Part shown: in pieces, positions 15,455-23,713 of the stretch
Layout of the letters: each line of letters begins with the position of its first letter
Position numbering within the stretch: position 1 is the stretch's first letter
Position numbers and translations under genes: made by a program
The notes under the pieces: generated by a model
The model's database searches: none
What the model was told of the DNA's origin: nothing
What the model saw: only the letters and a program-made list of their open reading frames with translations
Assembly: GCA_031551275.1 (NCBI GenBank)
Contig: JAVBNX010000002.1
Span: forward strand, 18,579-82,578
DNA from: JAVBMJ01 sp031551275
GTDB taxonomy: Bacteria > Bacteroidota > Bacteroidia > Bacteroidales > Rikenellaceae
Length of the DNA stretch: 64,000 bases
Reading direction: 5' to 3'

Positions 15455-17605
15455 ATGAAAAAGATCTTTCTTTTCCTGACGCTTATGGCAGCTATCGTTT
15501 CCTGCAAGAACGGCCTGATGGGCCCCGGCGCCAACCCCTTCTTCGAAACGGAATGGGACACCCCCTACGGCGTCCCCCCCTTCGATAAGATCGACATCTC
15601 CCACTACCGGCCCGCCTTCGACACGGCGATGGTCAGGCATTTAGCGGAGATCGACGCCATTACCGCCAACCCGGCCGAGCCCGATTTCCAGAACACGATC
15701 CTCGCGTTGGATAACTCGGGCGAGATGCTCAACAAGGTCTCCTACGTCTTTTTCAACGTTACCCAGGCCGAGACCAACGACGAGTTGCAGGCGATCGAGG
15801 AGGAGATAACCCCCAGGCTGACCGCCCACGGCAACAAGGTCAGCATGAACGAGGCCCTGTTCGAGCGCATCAAAAAGGTCCACGAAACGATGGATTCCAA
15901 GCCCTACGACGCGGCGCAGAAAAGGCTGATCGAAAAAACTTACAAGAACCTCGTCCGGGGCGGCGCGCTGCTGACCGGCGAGGCCCGCGAGCGTTACAAG
16001 GCCGTCTGCGAGGAGCTCTCCAAGGCCACCCTCAAATTCGGCAATAACCTGTTGGCGGACAACAAATCCTTCGTCCTGGAACTCGACTCCTCGCAGATCG
16101 GCGGCCTTTTGGCCTCGTCGCTGAACGCGGCCGAGGAGCTGGCCGCGAGTGAGCAAAAACCGGGCAAGTACCTCTTCACGCTCGACAAGCCGAGCCTGAT
16201 CCCCTTTATTACCAACTCCACCGAAAGGGAGTTGCGCAAGACCCTCTACGAAGGTTACCTGGGTCGTTGCAACTACGACGACAAAACGGACAACAAGCAG
16301 GTAATCAACGACATCGTCCGCCTGCGCACCGAAAAGGCCCACCTGCTGGGCTACAAGAGCCACGCCGACTACGTGCTGGACAACGAGATGGCCAAAACCC
16401 CCGCCAACGTCTACGGGCTGTTGAACGAGATGTGGACGCCCGCCCTCAATTCGGCCAAAAAGGAACTGGAAGAGATGCAGGCCATCAAACTCAAGGAGAC
16501 GGGCAGCGACGACTTCGAGTCGTGGGACTGGTGGTTCTACGCCGAGAAAGTGCGCAAGGAGAAATACGCCCTCGACGAGGAGATGTTGCGCCCCTACTTC
16601 CCGCTGGACGGCGTGCGCTCGGGCATCTTCAACCTCTCCAACCGTCTGTTCGGCATTACCTTCAAGCCGCTGAAAAACGCCCCGGTCTACCACAAGGATT
16701 GCCAGGTCTACGAAGTGCTCGACAAGGACAACTCCCACCTGGCGGTGATCTACCTCGACTTCTTCCCCCGCAAGGGCAAGCGCGGTGGAGCGTGGTGCAC
16801 CACCTTCAACGAGCGCTACTACGTGGACGGCAAGAAGGTCGACCCGGTGGTCTCCATCGTCTGCAACTTTACCCCGCCCCAGGGCGAGACCCCCGCGCTG
16901 CTGAACCTGGACGAGACCGAGACCTTCTTCCACGAGTTCGGCCACGCGCTGCACGCCTTCTTTACCGACACACCCTACAAGGGCCTGGCCGGTGTGGAGC
17001 GCGACTTCGTGGAGCTGCCCTCCCAGATCATGGAGAACTGGGCCATGGAGCCCGAAGTGCTCAGGCAATACGCCTGCCACTACGCCTCGGGCGCGGTCAT
17101 CCCCGACCACCTGATCGACAAGATTACCAAGAGCGCGCTGTTCAACCAGGGCTTTATGACCACCGAGCTGCTCGCCGCCTCGCTCTCCGACATGGACATC
17201 CACTCGATGGAGGCCTACGCGCCCATCGACGTGAACGAGTTCGAGTACCAAAACCTCAACGTGAAGCACGGGCTGATCCCCCAGATCGCCCCGAGGTACC
17301 GCTACCCCTACTTCTCGCACATCTTCGACGGGGGCTACTCGGCCGGCTACTACGGCTACACCTGGGCCGCCGTGCTGGACAAGGACGCCTTCGCCGCCTT
17401 CAAGGAGACGGGCGACATCTTCAACCACAAAGTGGCCACCGCCTTCCGCCAGGAGATCCTCGCCAAAGGCGGCATGGAGGACGGCATGGTCCTCTACCGC
17501 AACTTCCGCGGCCAGGAACCCTCGCGCATCCCGCTGCTCAAATCGCGCGGTCTAATCCCCCAGGACACCGTGGACGACCAAGCCGAGACCGAGATCGCCC
17601 AATAA
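15455..17605 (+). CDS. M3-family metallopeptidase lipoprotein (peptidyl-dipeptidase Dcp-like)
   Basis: A 716-residue zinc peptidase that trims oligopeptides. The catalytic motif HEFGH is at residues 493-497 (TFFHEFGHALHAFF) with the third ligand region ETFFHEFG...ELPSQIMENW downstream. The N-terminus is a lipoprotein signal with Cys17 in MAAIVSCKN, so the enzyme should be anchored in the envelope and face the periplasm, unlike cytoplasmic E. coli Dcp. Length fits the Dcp group. The gene is monocistronic, ending at an intrinsic terminator 17 bp downstream. Confidence 0.92.
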   Translation: MKKIFLFLTLMAAIVSCKNGLMGPGANPFFETEWDTPYGVPPFDKIDISHYRPAFDTAMVRHLAEIDAITANPAEPDFQNTILALDNSGEMLNKVSYVFFNVTQAETNDELQAIEEEITPRLTAHGNKVSMNEALFERIKKVHETMDSKPYDAAQKRLIEKTYKNLVRGGALLTGEARERYKAVCEELSKATLKFGNNLLADNKSFVLELDSSQIGGLLASSLNAAEELAASEQKPGKYLFTLDKPSLIPFITNSTERELRKTLYEGYLGRCNYDDKTDNKQVINDIVRLRTEKAHLLGYKSHADYVLDNEMAKTPANVYGLLNEMWTPALNSAKKELEEMQAIKLKETGSDDFESWDWWFYAEKVRKEKYALDEEMLRPYFPLDGVRSGIFNLSNRLFGITFKPLKNAPVYHKDCQVYEVLDKDNSHLAVIYLDFFPRKGKRGGAWCTTFNERYYVDGKKVDPVVSIVCNFTPPQGETPALLNLDETETFFHEFGHALHAFFTDTPYKGLAGVERDFVELPSQIMENWAMEPEVLRQYACHYASGAVIPDHLIDKITKSALFNQGFMTTELLAASLSDMDIHSMEAYAPIDVNEFEYQNLNVKHGLIPQIAPRYRYPYFSHIFDGGYSAGYYGYTWAAVLDKDAFAAFKETGDIFNHKVATAFRQEILAKGGMEDGMVLYRNFRGQEPSRIPLLKSRGLIPQDTVDDQAETEIAQ

Positions 17606-17621
17606 AAGCGGCCCGCAAACG

Positions 17622-17658
17622 AAAAGCCTGTCTCAGAACCAATGGGGCAGGCTTTTTT
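17622..17658 (+). terminator. Intrinsic terminator after the M3 peptidase
   Basis: AAAAGCCTG (17622-17630) pairs with CAGGCTTTT (17648-17656), loop of 17 nt, followed by a T run to 17658. It separates the peptidase from the AT-rich gene that follows. Confidence 0.8.
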
Positions 17659-17679
17659 TACCGATAGCAACAGTAAAAT

Positions 17680-18207
17680 ATGAAAACAATTTTCAAGGGG
17701 ATCCTTTTAGCGGCAGCATTTTTTACTTCTTGCGCTACCGTTAACAGCGAATTGGTAAGTTGCAGGCTTAAGTATGACAGCCATACTTCGAAGGTCAAAT
17801 TGAGAATCCCGTCCAATTACGTTAAGCACTATCTATCAATAGTCACATCTATGTACAGCGACAATATACATCATTATGTTTACCGTGATTCCTCAGAAAT
17901 ATATATTAATAATTCCGAGACCCTTTCTTTCCCGAATTATTATAATATCATGCGGCTTAATAATAAAGACTCAGAATTGCGTCTCCAAAATGAAGAGTTA
18001 ATAGTTGCAGTCAATAAATCTCTCGCGGAAAAAAAACGTCCATTGCTTCCGGTAGCTCCGGATTACTATGAGTTATCAGGAACGGACGCGAATGGATTGT
18101 ATTGGAAAGATATTAAAATCGGGAAAATTAGCGTAGGGTACTTAAATGTACCTGAAGATCAAAAGCAAAGCTTTGACAATGCGCTTAGCACATTGCAGAT
18201 CAAATAA
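17680..18207 (+). CDS. Unknown AT-rich lipoprotein
   Basis: A 175-residue protein I do not recognise. It has a lipoprotein signal with Cys18 (AAAFFTSCATVNS) and a predominantly polar mature part with many Asn, Tyr and Ser, presumably periplasmic or surface-located. Its base composition is clearly more AT-rich than the neighbours, with codons such as ATA, TTA and AAT that the flanking genes avoid. It lies alone between a terminator and the convergent uxs gene. This points to recent acquisition or a lineage-specific orphan. No catalytic motif is visible. Confidence 0.7.
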   Translation: MKTIFKGILLAAAFFTSCATVNSELVSCRLKYDSHTSKVKLRIPSNYVKHYLSIVTSMYSDNIHHYVYRDSSEIYINNSETLSFPNYYNIMRLNNKDSELRLQNEELIVAVNKSLAEKKRPLLPVAPDYYELSGTDANGLYWKDIKIGKISVGYLNVPEDQKQSFDNALSTLQIK

Positions 18208-18237
18208 ACACAAGAAATCAGGTCAGGGCAAACCCGG

Positions 18238-19173
18238 CTATATGATCGACTCGAAATACTCGATCGTCTTTTTGAGGCCTTCCTCCAGTTTGACGGTCGG
18301 GTGCCAGCCGCCGAGTTGCTCCTGCGCCAGCGAGATATCGGGGCAGCGTTGGCGCGGGTCGTCCTGGGGCAGGGGCATGTAGATGAGTTTGGAGGAGGAG
18401 TTGGTCAGCTCGAGCACCAGTTGGGCCAGTTCGAGCATGGTAAACTCGTCGGGGTTGCCCAGGTTGACCGGGCCGGTAAAATCGGGGCGGGTATCCATCA
18501 TCCTGACCATGCCCTCGATCAGATCGTCCACGTACTGGAAACTGCGGGTCTGGCTGCCGTCGCCGTAGATGGTGATGTCCTCTCCCCTGAGCGCCTGCAC
18601 GATGAAGTTGGAGACCACACGCCCGTCGTTGATGTCCATCCTCGGGCCGTAGGTGTTGAAGATGCGCACGATCTTTACCTCGATCCCGTTCTGGCGGTTG
18701 TAATCCATGAACAGGGTCTCGGCGCACCGTTTGCCCTCGTCGTAGCACGAGCGGATGCCGATCGGGTTGACGTTGCCCCAGTAGGATTCGGGCTGGGGAT
18801 GGATCGCGGGATCGCCGTAGACCTCGCTCGTGGAGGCCTGCAGGATGCGCGCCCGCACCCGTTTGGCCAGCGAGAGCATGTTGAGCGCACCCATCACCGA
18901 TACTTTCGTGGTTTTGATGGGGTTATACTGGTAATGCACGGGCGAGGCGGGACAGGCCAGGTTGTATATTTCGTCCACCTCGGCGGCATAGGGCTCCACC
19001 ACGTCGTGGCGCACCAGTTCGAAATTATTGTTACCCAACAGGTGGCGGACGTTGTCCTTGCTGCCGGTGAAGTAGTTGTCCAGGCAGATCACGTCGTTGC
19101 CCTCCTTCAAAAGTCGTTCGCAAAGGTGCGATCCCAGAAAACCGGCTCCTCCGGTTATAAGTATCCTCTTCAT
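18238..19173 (-). CDS. uxs: UDP-glucuronate decarboxylase (UDP-xylose synthase)
   Basis: A 311-residue short-chain dehydrogenase/reductase that converts UDP-glucuronate to UDP-xylose. Rossmann motif ILITGGAGFLGSHLCERLL at the start, catalytic Thr/Ser in QASTSEVYGDP, Tyr-x3-Lys in RSCYDEGKRCAE, and the typical NPIGIRSCYDEGKR and RIFNTYGPRM segments. It lies 38 bp after ugd, whose product supplies its substrate, so the two form a pathway operon. A related epimerase is possible, but the context and motifs favour UXS. Confidence 0.9.
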   Translation of the reverse strand: MKRILITGGAGFLGSHLCERLLKEGNDVICLDNYFTGSKDNVRHLLGNNNFELVRHDVVEPYAAEVDEIYNLACPASPVHYQYNPIKTTKVSVMGALNMLSLAKRVRARILQASTSEVYGDPAIHPQPESYWGNVNPIGIRSCYDEGKRCAETLFMDYNRQNGIEVKIVRIFNTYGPRMDINDGRVVSNFIVQALRGEDITIYGDGSQTRSFQYVDDLIEGMVRMMDTRPDFTGPVNLGNPDEFTMLELAQLVLELTNSSSKLIYMPLPQDDPRQRCPDISLAQEQLGGWHPTVKLEEGLKKTIEYFESII

Positions 19174-19211
19174 GCAGGGGTGAGTCCGTTTAAGAGATAA
19201 GTTGATTTAAA

Positions 19212-20528
19212 TTAGTTCGTTCCGATACCGATATAGATAAAACCTTTGTCGCGGAGTTGCTCGCTGTCGTATATGTTGCGGCCATCCACGACCAGGGGGT
19301 ATTTCATGCTCCGTTTGACCGAGTCCCAGCTCGGCAGCCTGAACTCCTGCCATTCGGTCAGCAGCAGGATGGCGTCGGCCCCGCGCGCGGCGTCGTAGAT
19401 GTCCCGCGCCATGAAAACTTCGGGGTCGAACAGCTTGCGGGCCTCGCCCATCGCCACGGGGTCGTAGACCCTTACCCGGCAACCGGCCTCCAACAGCGAG
19501 TTGATGACCACCAGCGAGGGGGCCAGGCGCATGTCGTCGGTCTGGGGCTTGAACGACAATCCCCATACGGCGATGGTCTTGCCCGCGATGTTGCCGTCGA
19601 AGTGGCGGCTGAGTTTTTGGAAAAGTATCTTTTTCTGCTCCTCGTTGACCGCCTCGACAGCCTGCACGACCCTCATTTCATAGTTGTGCTCGTGGGCGGT
19701 GTGGATCAGCGCCTTGACGTCCTTGGGGAAGCAGCTCCCGCCGTACCCGCAGCCCGGGTAGAGGAACTTGGGCCCGATCCGATCGTCCGTGCCGATGCCC
19801 TTGCGCACCGAGTTGACGTCCGCGCCCACCAGTTCGCACAGGTTGGCAATGTCGTTCATAAAGCTGATCCGCGTGGCCAGCATGGCGTTGGCGGCGTACT
19901 TGGTCATTTCGGCCGAGGGGATGTCCATGTAGAGCACCGGGTGGCCGTTCCTGAGGAAGGGCTTGTACAGGTCGTCCATGACCTGCTTGGCGCGGGGCGA
20001 CTCGACGCCCACCACCACCCTCGCGGGCTTGGAAAAGTCGCTGATCGCGTCGCCCTCCTTCAAAAATTCGGGGTTGGAGGCGACGTCGAACTCGATCTTC
20101 TCGCCCCGGCGGTTCAATTCGAACTCGATGGCCTGGCGGACTTTGACGGCCGTCCCCACGGGGACCGTGCTCTTGGTAACGACCAGCTTGTAGTCGTTCA
20201 TGGTGCGCCCCACCTCGTGGGCCACGTCGAGCACGTAGCGCAAATCGGCGCTCCCGTCCTCGTCCGGGGGCGTTCCCACGGCCGAAAAGATTACCTCCAC
20301 CTGGTTGACGATGGTGGAGAGCGAAGTCTCGAAGTGCAGGCGGCCGGCGCTCACGTTGTTGTGCACCAGCTCTTCCAGGCCGGGCTCGTAAATGGGAATG
20401 ACGCCTTTGCGGAGGTTATTGATCTTTTTGGCGTCGATATCGACGCAGGTAACATCGATACCCATCTCCGCGAAGCAGGTTCCGGTAACCAAACCCACAT
20501 ATCCCGTCCCGACGATCGCTATTTTCAT
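19212..20528 (-). CDS. ugd: UDP-glucose 6-dehydrogenase
   Basis: Oxidises UDP-glucose to UDP-glucuronate with two NAD+. The 438 residues show the N-terminal Rossmann motif MKIAIVGTGYVGLVTGTCF, the ASNPEFLKEGDAI segment, and the catalytic cysteine in GYGGSCFPKDVKAL. The C-terminal domain begins near AVWGLSFKPQTDDMR. Full length and intact. First gene of the ugd-uxs operon, divergent from rfbA, with a promoter at 20552-20582. Confidence 0.95.
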   Translation of the reverse strand: MKIAIVGTGYVGLVTGTCFAEMGIDVTCVDIDAKKINNLRKGVIPIYEPGLEELVHNNVSAGRLHFETSLSTIVNQVEVIFSAVGTPPDEDGSADLRYVLDVAHEVGRTMNDYKLVVTKSTVPVGTAVKVRQAIEFELNRRGEKIEFDVASNPEFLKEGDAISDFSKPARVVVGVESPRAKQVMDDLYKPFLRNGHPVLYMDIPSAEMTKYAANAMLATRISFMNDIANLCELVGADVNSVRKGIGTDDRIGPKFLYPGCGYGGSCFPKDVKALIHTAHEHNYEMRVVQAVEAVNEEQKKILFQKLSRHFDGNIAGKTIAVWGLSFKPQTDDMRLAPSLVVINSLLEAGCRVRVYDPVAMGEARKLFDPEVFMARDIYDAARGADAILLLTEWQEFRLPSWDSVKRSMKYPLVVDGRNIYDSEQLRDKGFIYIGIGTN

Positions 20529-20551
20529 AGTTTACAAACTTTTTCAATTGG

Positions 20552-20582
20552 CAAATGTAATAAATTTTTGAATAGCATGAAA
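20552..20582 (-). promoter_or_regulatory. Promoter of ugd-uxs
   Basis: Minus strand: TACATTTG (20552-20559), an exact -7 box, with TTTC 19 nt upstream (20579-20582), 3 of 4 to the -33 consensus. It overlaps the divergent rfbA promoter (20567-20597) over about 16 bp. Confidence 0.6.
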
Positions 20583-20597
20583 TTAATGCTACTTTTG
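20567..20597 (+). promoter_or_regulatory. Promoter of rfbA
   Basis: TTTG (20567-20570), exactly 19 nt, TACTTTTG (20590-20597). A perfect match to the Bacteroidetes housekeeping promoter, 29 bp before the rfbA ATG. Confidence 0.8.
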
Positions 20598-20626
20598 TGA
20601 TAGTTTTTTAACAATCCACGCGCCGG

Positions 20627-21505
20627 ATGAAAGGGATCGTACTGGCCGGTGGATCGGGGACAAGGCTCTTCCCGATCACCAAAGGCATTTCCAAGCAGCT
20701 TCTGCCTATATACGACAAACCGATGGTGTACTACCCCATCTCGGTCCTTATGTTGGCCGGCATCAAGCAGATACTCATCATCTCCACCCCCGTCGACCTC
20801 CCGCTTTTCCGCCGTTTGCTCGGCACGGGCGAGGATCTGGGCGTGGAGTTCCACTACGCCGAGCAGCCCTCGCCCGACGGGCTGGCCCAGGCCTTTATCA
20901 TCGGCGAGAAGTTCATCGGCCACGACGACGTGTGCCTGGTGTTGGGCGACAACATCTTCTACGGCCAGGGCTTCCGCGGCATGCTGCGCAACTGCGTGGC
21001 CAGGGTCGGCCAGGAAAGCAGGGCCACGGTCTTCGGCTACCTGGTGCGCGACCCCGAGCGCTACGGCGTGATCGAGTTCGACCAGAACAACCGCGCCCTC
21101 TCGATCGAGGAGAAACCCCTCAAGGCCAAGAGCAACTTCGCCGTGCCGGGCCTCTACTTCTACCCCAACGACGTGGTCCGGGTCGCCAGGACGATCAAGC
21201 CCTCCGCGCGCGGCGAGCTGGAGATTACCTCGGTCAACCAGTGGTATCTGGAGCAGGACCGCCTCTACGTCCAGGAGCTGACCCGGGGCTTCGCCTGGCT
21301 GGACACGGGCACCCACGACTCGCTCTCGGAGGCCTCCACCTTTATCGAGGCCATCGAAAAGCGCCAGGGGCTGAAGATCGCCTCTCTGGAGGAGATCGCC
21401 TTCCGCCAGGGCTGGATCGACGCCGCGCAGGTCCGCCGACTGGCCGAGCCGATGAAGAACAACGCCTACGGGCAATACCTGATCCGGCTGGTGGAGGGGT
21501 TGTAG
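20627..21505 (+). CDS. rfbA: Glucose-1-phosphate thymidylyltransferase
   Basis: Makes dTDP-glucose from dTTP and glucose-1-phosphate, the first step to dTDP-L-rhamnose. The nucleotidyltransferase signature GGSGTRLFPITKGISKQLLP is at residues 8-27, followed by YDKPMVYYPISVLMLAGI and the metal-binding region around VLGDNIFYGQGF. At 292 residues it is standard. rfbB, rfbC and rfbD are not in the window, so the gene is separated from the rest of its pathway but next to other nucleotide-sugar genes. Confidence 0.95.
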   Translation: MKGIVLAGGSGTRLFPITKGISKQLLPIYDKPMVYYPISVLMLAGIKQILIISTPVDLPLFRRLLGTGEDLGVEFHYAEQPSPDGLAQAFIIGEKFIGHDDVCLVLGDNIFYGQGFRGMLRNCVARVGQESRATVFGYLVRDPERYGVIEFDQNNRALSIEEKPLKAKSNFAVPGLYFYPNDVVRVARTIKPSARGELEITSVNQWYLEQDRLYVQELTRGFAWLDTGTHDSLSEASTFIEAIEKRQGLKIASLEEIAFRQGWIDAAQVRRLAEPMKNNAYGQYLIRLVEGL

Positions 21506-21528
21506 CCCGTCCCGCAGCCCCCTTGCCC

Positions 21529-22125
21529 ATGCGCCGCCTGATCTTCTTTATCTTCCCCTGCCTCTGCACCTTTGTGTGCCTCTACGGCCAGGGCACGCCC
21601 GCGCCGACCGCCGACCGCCTCCAATCCATGGCCGACTCGGCACTGATTTACTGCAAGGCCAAAGGGATGAATACCGAATATTGCGTTATGGTCGACATGT
21701 CCGTCCATTCGGGGCGCAAAAGGCTGTGGGTCTGGGATTTTTCCAAGAACGAACCGCTGCTCTCATCGCTGTGCTGCCACGGCAGCGGGCTGGGGAGCAC
21801 CACCACGCAGCCCGTCTTCAGCAACACGCCGGGGAGCTACTGCACCTCGCTGGGGAAATACCGGATCGGTATCCGCTCCTGGAGCCAGTGGGGGATCAAC
21901 GTGCACTACAAGCTCCACGGGCTGGAATCGACCAACGACAACGCCTACAAGCGGATCGTGGTGCTCCACTCCCACAACCCGGTCCCCGAGACCGAGATCC
22001 ACCCGCTGCACCTGCCCATGGGGTGGAGCCTGGGGTGCCCCGTGGTCTCCAACAACGTGATGACCGCCCTGGACAAGACGCTGCAACAGGGCGGCAAGCC
22101 GGTGCTGCTCTGGATTTACGAGTAA
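21529..22125 (+). CDS. Exported murein L,D-transpeptidase-like protein
   Basis: A 198-residue protein with an N-terminal signal peptide (RRLIFFIFPCLCTFVCLYG) and a murein L,D-transpeptidase catalytic domain (YkuD-like superfamily). The catalytic segment is PMGWSLGCPVVSNNV near residue 164, with the nucleophile Cys in SLGCPVVS and a supporting His in VVLHSHNP. It probably crosslinks or remodels peptidoglycan in the periplasm. I start it at the ATG at 21529, 23 bp after rfbA, which fits a signal peptide; the open frame continues upstream inside rfbA in another frame. Confidence 0.8.
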   Translation: MRRLIFFIFPCLCTFVCLYGQGTPAPTADRLQSMADSALIYCKAKGMNTEYCVMVDMSVHSGRKRLWVWDFSKNEPLLSSLCCHGSGLGSTTTQPVFSNTPGSYCTSLGKYRIGIRSWSQWGINVHYKLHGLESTNDNAYKRIVVLHSHNPVPETEIHPLHLPMGWSLGCPVVSNNVMTALDKTLQQGGKPVLLWIYE

Positions 22126-22172
22126 TTGAGCGGCCCAACCATCCCCCACTGCTTACCAACCGTCAGGTGTCA

Positions 22173-22252
22173 CCAGAGCGGTACTTTTCCAGTCCCGGAA
22201 ACGGAATCCAGGTCCGTACTTTTCCAGACCCGGAAACCGAACCCAGAGCGGG
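22173..22252 (+). repeat. 35-bp tandem repeat, about 2.3 copies
   Basis: Copy 1 is 22173-22207 and copy 2 is 22208-22242; both contain GTACTTTTCCAG followed by a variant of CCCGGAAACGGAA. A third copy begins with CCAGAGCGG at 22243 and stops after 10 bp. Copies differ at several positions, so the duplication is not very recent. Confidence 0.8.
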
Positions 22253-22272
22253 AGCGGCAGCACCTTATATCC

Positions 22273-22300
22273 CTCTCTCCCCTACGGTTAGGGGAGAGAG
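22273..22300. repeat. Perfect 12-bp stem hairpin with possible alternative pairing
   Basis: CTCTCTCCCCTA (22273-22284), loop CGGT, TAGGGGAGAGAG (22289-22300). Just after it GGAGAGAGGG (22304-22313) can pair with CCCTCTCTCC (22271-22280) instead, so two exclusive folds exist. There is no T run, so it is not a standard intrinsic terminator. Confidence 0.7.
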
Positions 22301-22522
22301 ATGGAGAGAGGGGTGATCGGACCGGACTGCAAGGGGGACAGCGAAGCGAATCCCCCATGCAGGCTTAGGGCTAATTCCTGAAATACGTTTAAAGGTAGAG
22401 CCAAGGCGGGTTGGGCAGGCCGGGTCGGGATAAGGAACAACGCGGGCCATCAGGCCCAACTGGTACCCCGCATCCTCGCGAGCAGCGAGGGGCGGCCTAA
22501 TTCTCAGGGGGTGTCCCTATCC

Positions 22523-23713
22523 TTAAAACTTCCCCTCGAATTCCAAGGAAGCCCAAATAAAAGGCCCCACCCCCTTGGGATCGTTGTCAATAACCGGCTC
22601 CGAAATATAATACTCGAACGTCCCGCTCCGCTCCGCCTTGCCGCCCAGCCCTGCCACAGCACAGCAATGCACCAGCGAAATCGTCCCGTCATTCTCCTCG
22701 CGGATAAACTTCTTGACCAGCCTCAAATAGCTGTCCCGCGCGTAATTGCGCATCCCGGCATCCAGGTACCCCTTGCGCACGCCCTTGAGCATGGCATAAA
22801 CCAGCATGGCCGAGCAGGTGGCCTCCTGGTAGTTGCCTTTCTCTTTGGGCTTGGTCAGCACCTGGTACCACATCCCCGTCGAGGAGTCTGCGTATTTCGG
22901 CAGTTCGGCATAGATCCCCTGCAAAATATCGATCAGTTGTCCGCGCCCCTCCACATAGTCGGGCAGATAATCCAGCACCTCGACGATAGCCATCGCGTAC
23001 CACCCCAGGGCCCGGCCCCAGACCTCGGCCGACTGGCCGGTCACCGGGTCGGCCCACTTCTGGGTGCGGGACTCGTCCCAGCCGTGGCGGTAGAGTTTGG
23101 TGGCGGGATCGTAGGTGTGCTTGCCCACCAGAACGAACTGTCTGACGATATCCTCATACAAAGCAACCCGGTCGGCGTCGGGCAGGAACTTCGACACGTA
23201 CTCCGCGTAGAAAGGCGCGCCCATGTAGAGCCCGTCCAGCCACATCTGCCAGGGGTAGACCTTCTTGTGCCAGAATCCCCCCTCGGAGGTGCGCGGGTGG
23301 GCGATCAACTGGCCCCGGACCAACGCCAGCGCCTTGCGGTAACGCTCCTCGCCGGTGGCTTCCCAGGCGCGGAAGAGGATCCTGCCGGGGCAGACCAGGT
23401 CGAGGTTGTACTCCTCGGGCTTATAAGTCAGTATGCTCCCGTCCGGGTTGGCCATCTTGTCGGCGTACTTCATCGCCCACGCCTTCAGCCCCGCTTCGTT
23501 GTAGGCTTCGGCGGCATCCAGGACGGCCAGGGCCTCCAAACCGTTGGTGTAAGTCCACCGGGGCTTGCCGTCCTTGGAGTCGATGATGCACGGCACGACG
23601 TTGCGTTTTACTTCCGAATCGGCCATCTTCAGCGACCAGGGCCGTTGCTCTTTCGCTGCCATCGCCGCCGTACAGAGGGCCAGGGCCAGCAGGGTGCATA
23701 CCAGTTTATTCAT
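22523..23713 (-). CDS. Glycoside hydrolase family 105, unsaturated rhamnogalacturonyl hydrolase
   Basis: Removes the unsaturated uronic acid from the ends of rhamnogalacturonan or pectin fragments made by lyases. The 396 residues form an (alpha/alpha)6 barrel with a signal peptide (KLVCTLLALALCTAAMA), so it is exported. GH105-like segments include HPRTSEGGFWHKKVYPWQMWLDGLYMG and GQSAEVWGRALGWYAMAIVEVLDYLP with the Asp and His/Trp positions expected at the active site. Its start overlaps the end of the hybrid regulator gene by 8 bp. Linked to GH28 two genes upstream. Confidence 0.88.
   Translation of the reverse strand: MNKLVCTLLALALCTAAMAAKEQRPWSLKMADSEVKRNVVPCIIDSKDGKPRWTYTNGLEALAVLDAAEAYNEAGLKAWAMKYADKMANPDGSILTYKPEEYNLDLVCPGRILFRAWEATGEERYRKALALVRGQLIAHPRTSEGGFWHKKVYPWQMWLDGLYMGAPFYAEYVSKFLPDADRVALYEDIVRQFVLVGKHTYDPATKLYRHGWDESRTQKWADPVTGQSAEVWGRALGWYAMAIVEVLDYLPDYVEGRGQLIDILQGIYAELPKYADSSTGMWYQVLTKPKEKGNYQEATCSAMLVYAMLKGVRKGYLDAGMRNYARDSYLRLVKKFIREENDGTISLVHCCAVAGLGGKAERSGTFEYYISEPVIDNDPKGVGPFIWASLEFEGKF

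Larger units (their letters stand above)
22126..22522. other. 397-bp non-coding region with tandem and inverted repeats
   Basis: No credible gene. It holds a 35-bp tandem repeat (22173-22252), a long hairpin (22273-22300) with a competing partner at 22303-22313, a smaller self-complementary segment CCTCGCGAGCAGCGAGG (22473-22489), and no clear promoter. It lies between the ends of two convergent genes, so transcripts from both sides may run into it. Confidence 0.6.

Noticed and set aside
15641..17428. A 595-codon open frame on the minus strand
   Set aside because: Antisense shadow of the M3 peptidase, which has clear catalytic motifs and signal.
22173..22252. CRISPR array
   Set aside because: The 35-bp units are direct tandem copies without unique spacers, and no cas gene is present.
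22126..22522. Small reading frames of 62-80 codons in the gap
   Set aside because: They run through the tandem repeat and hairpin, overlap each other on both strands and have no promoter or motif.
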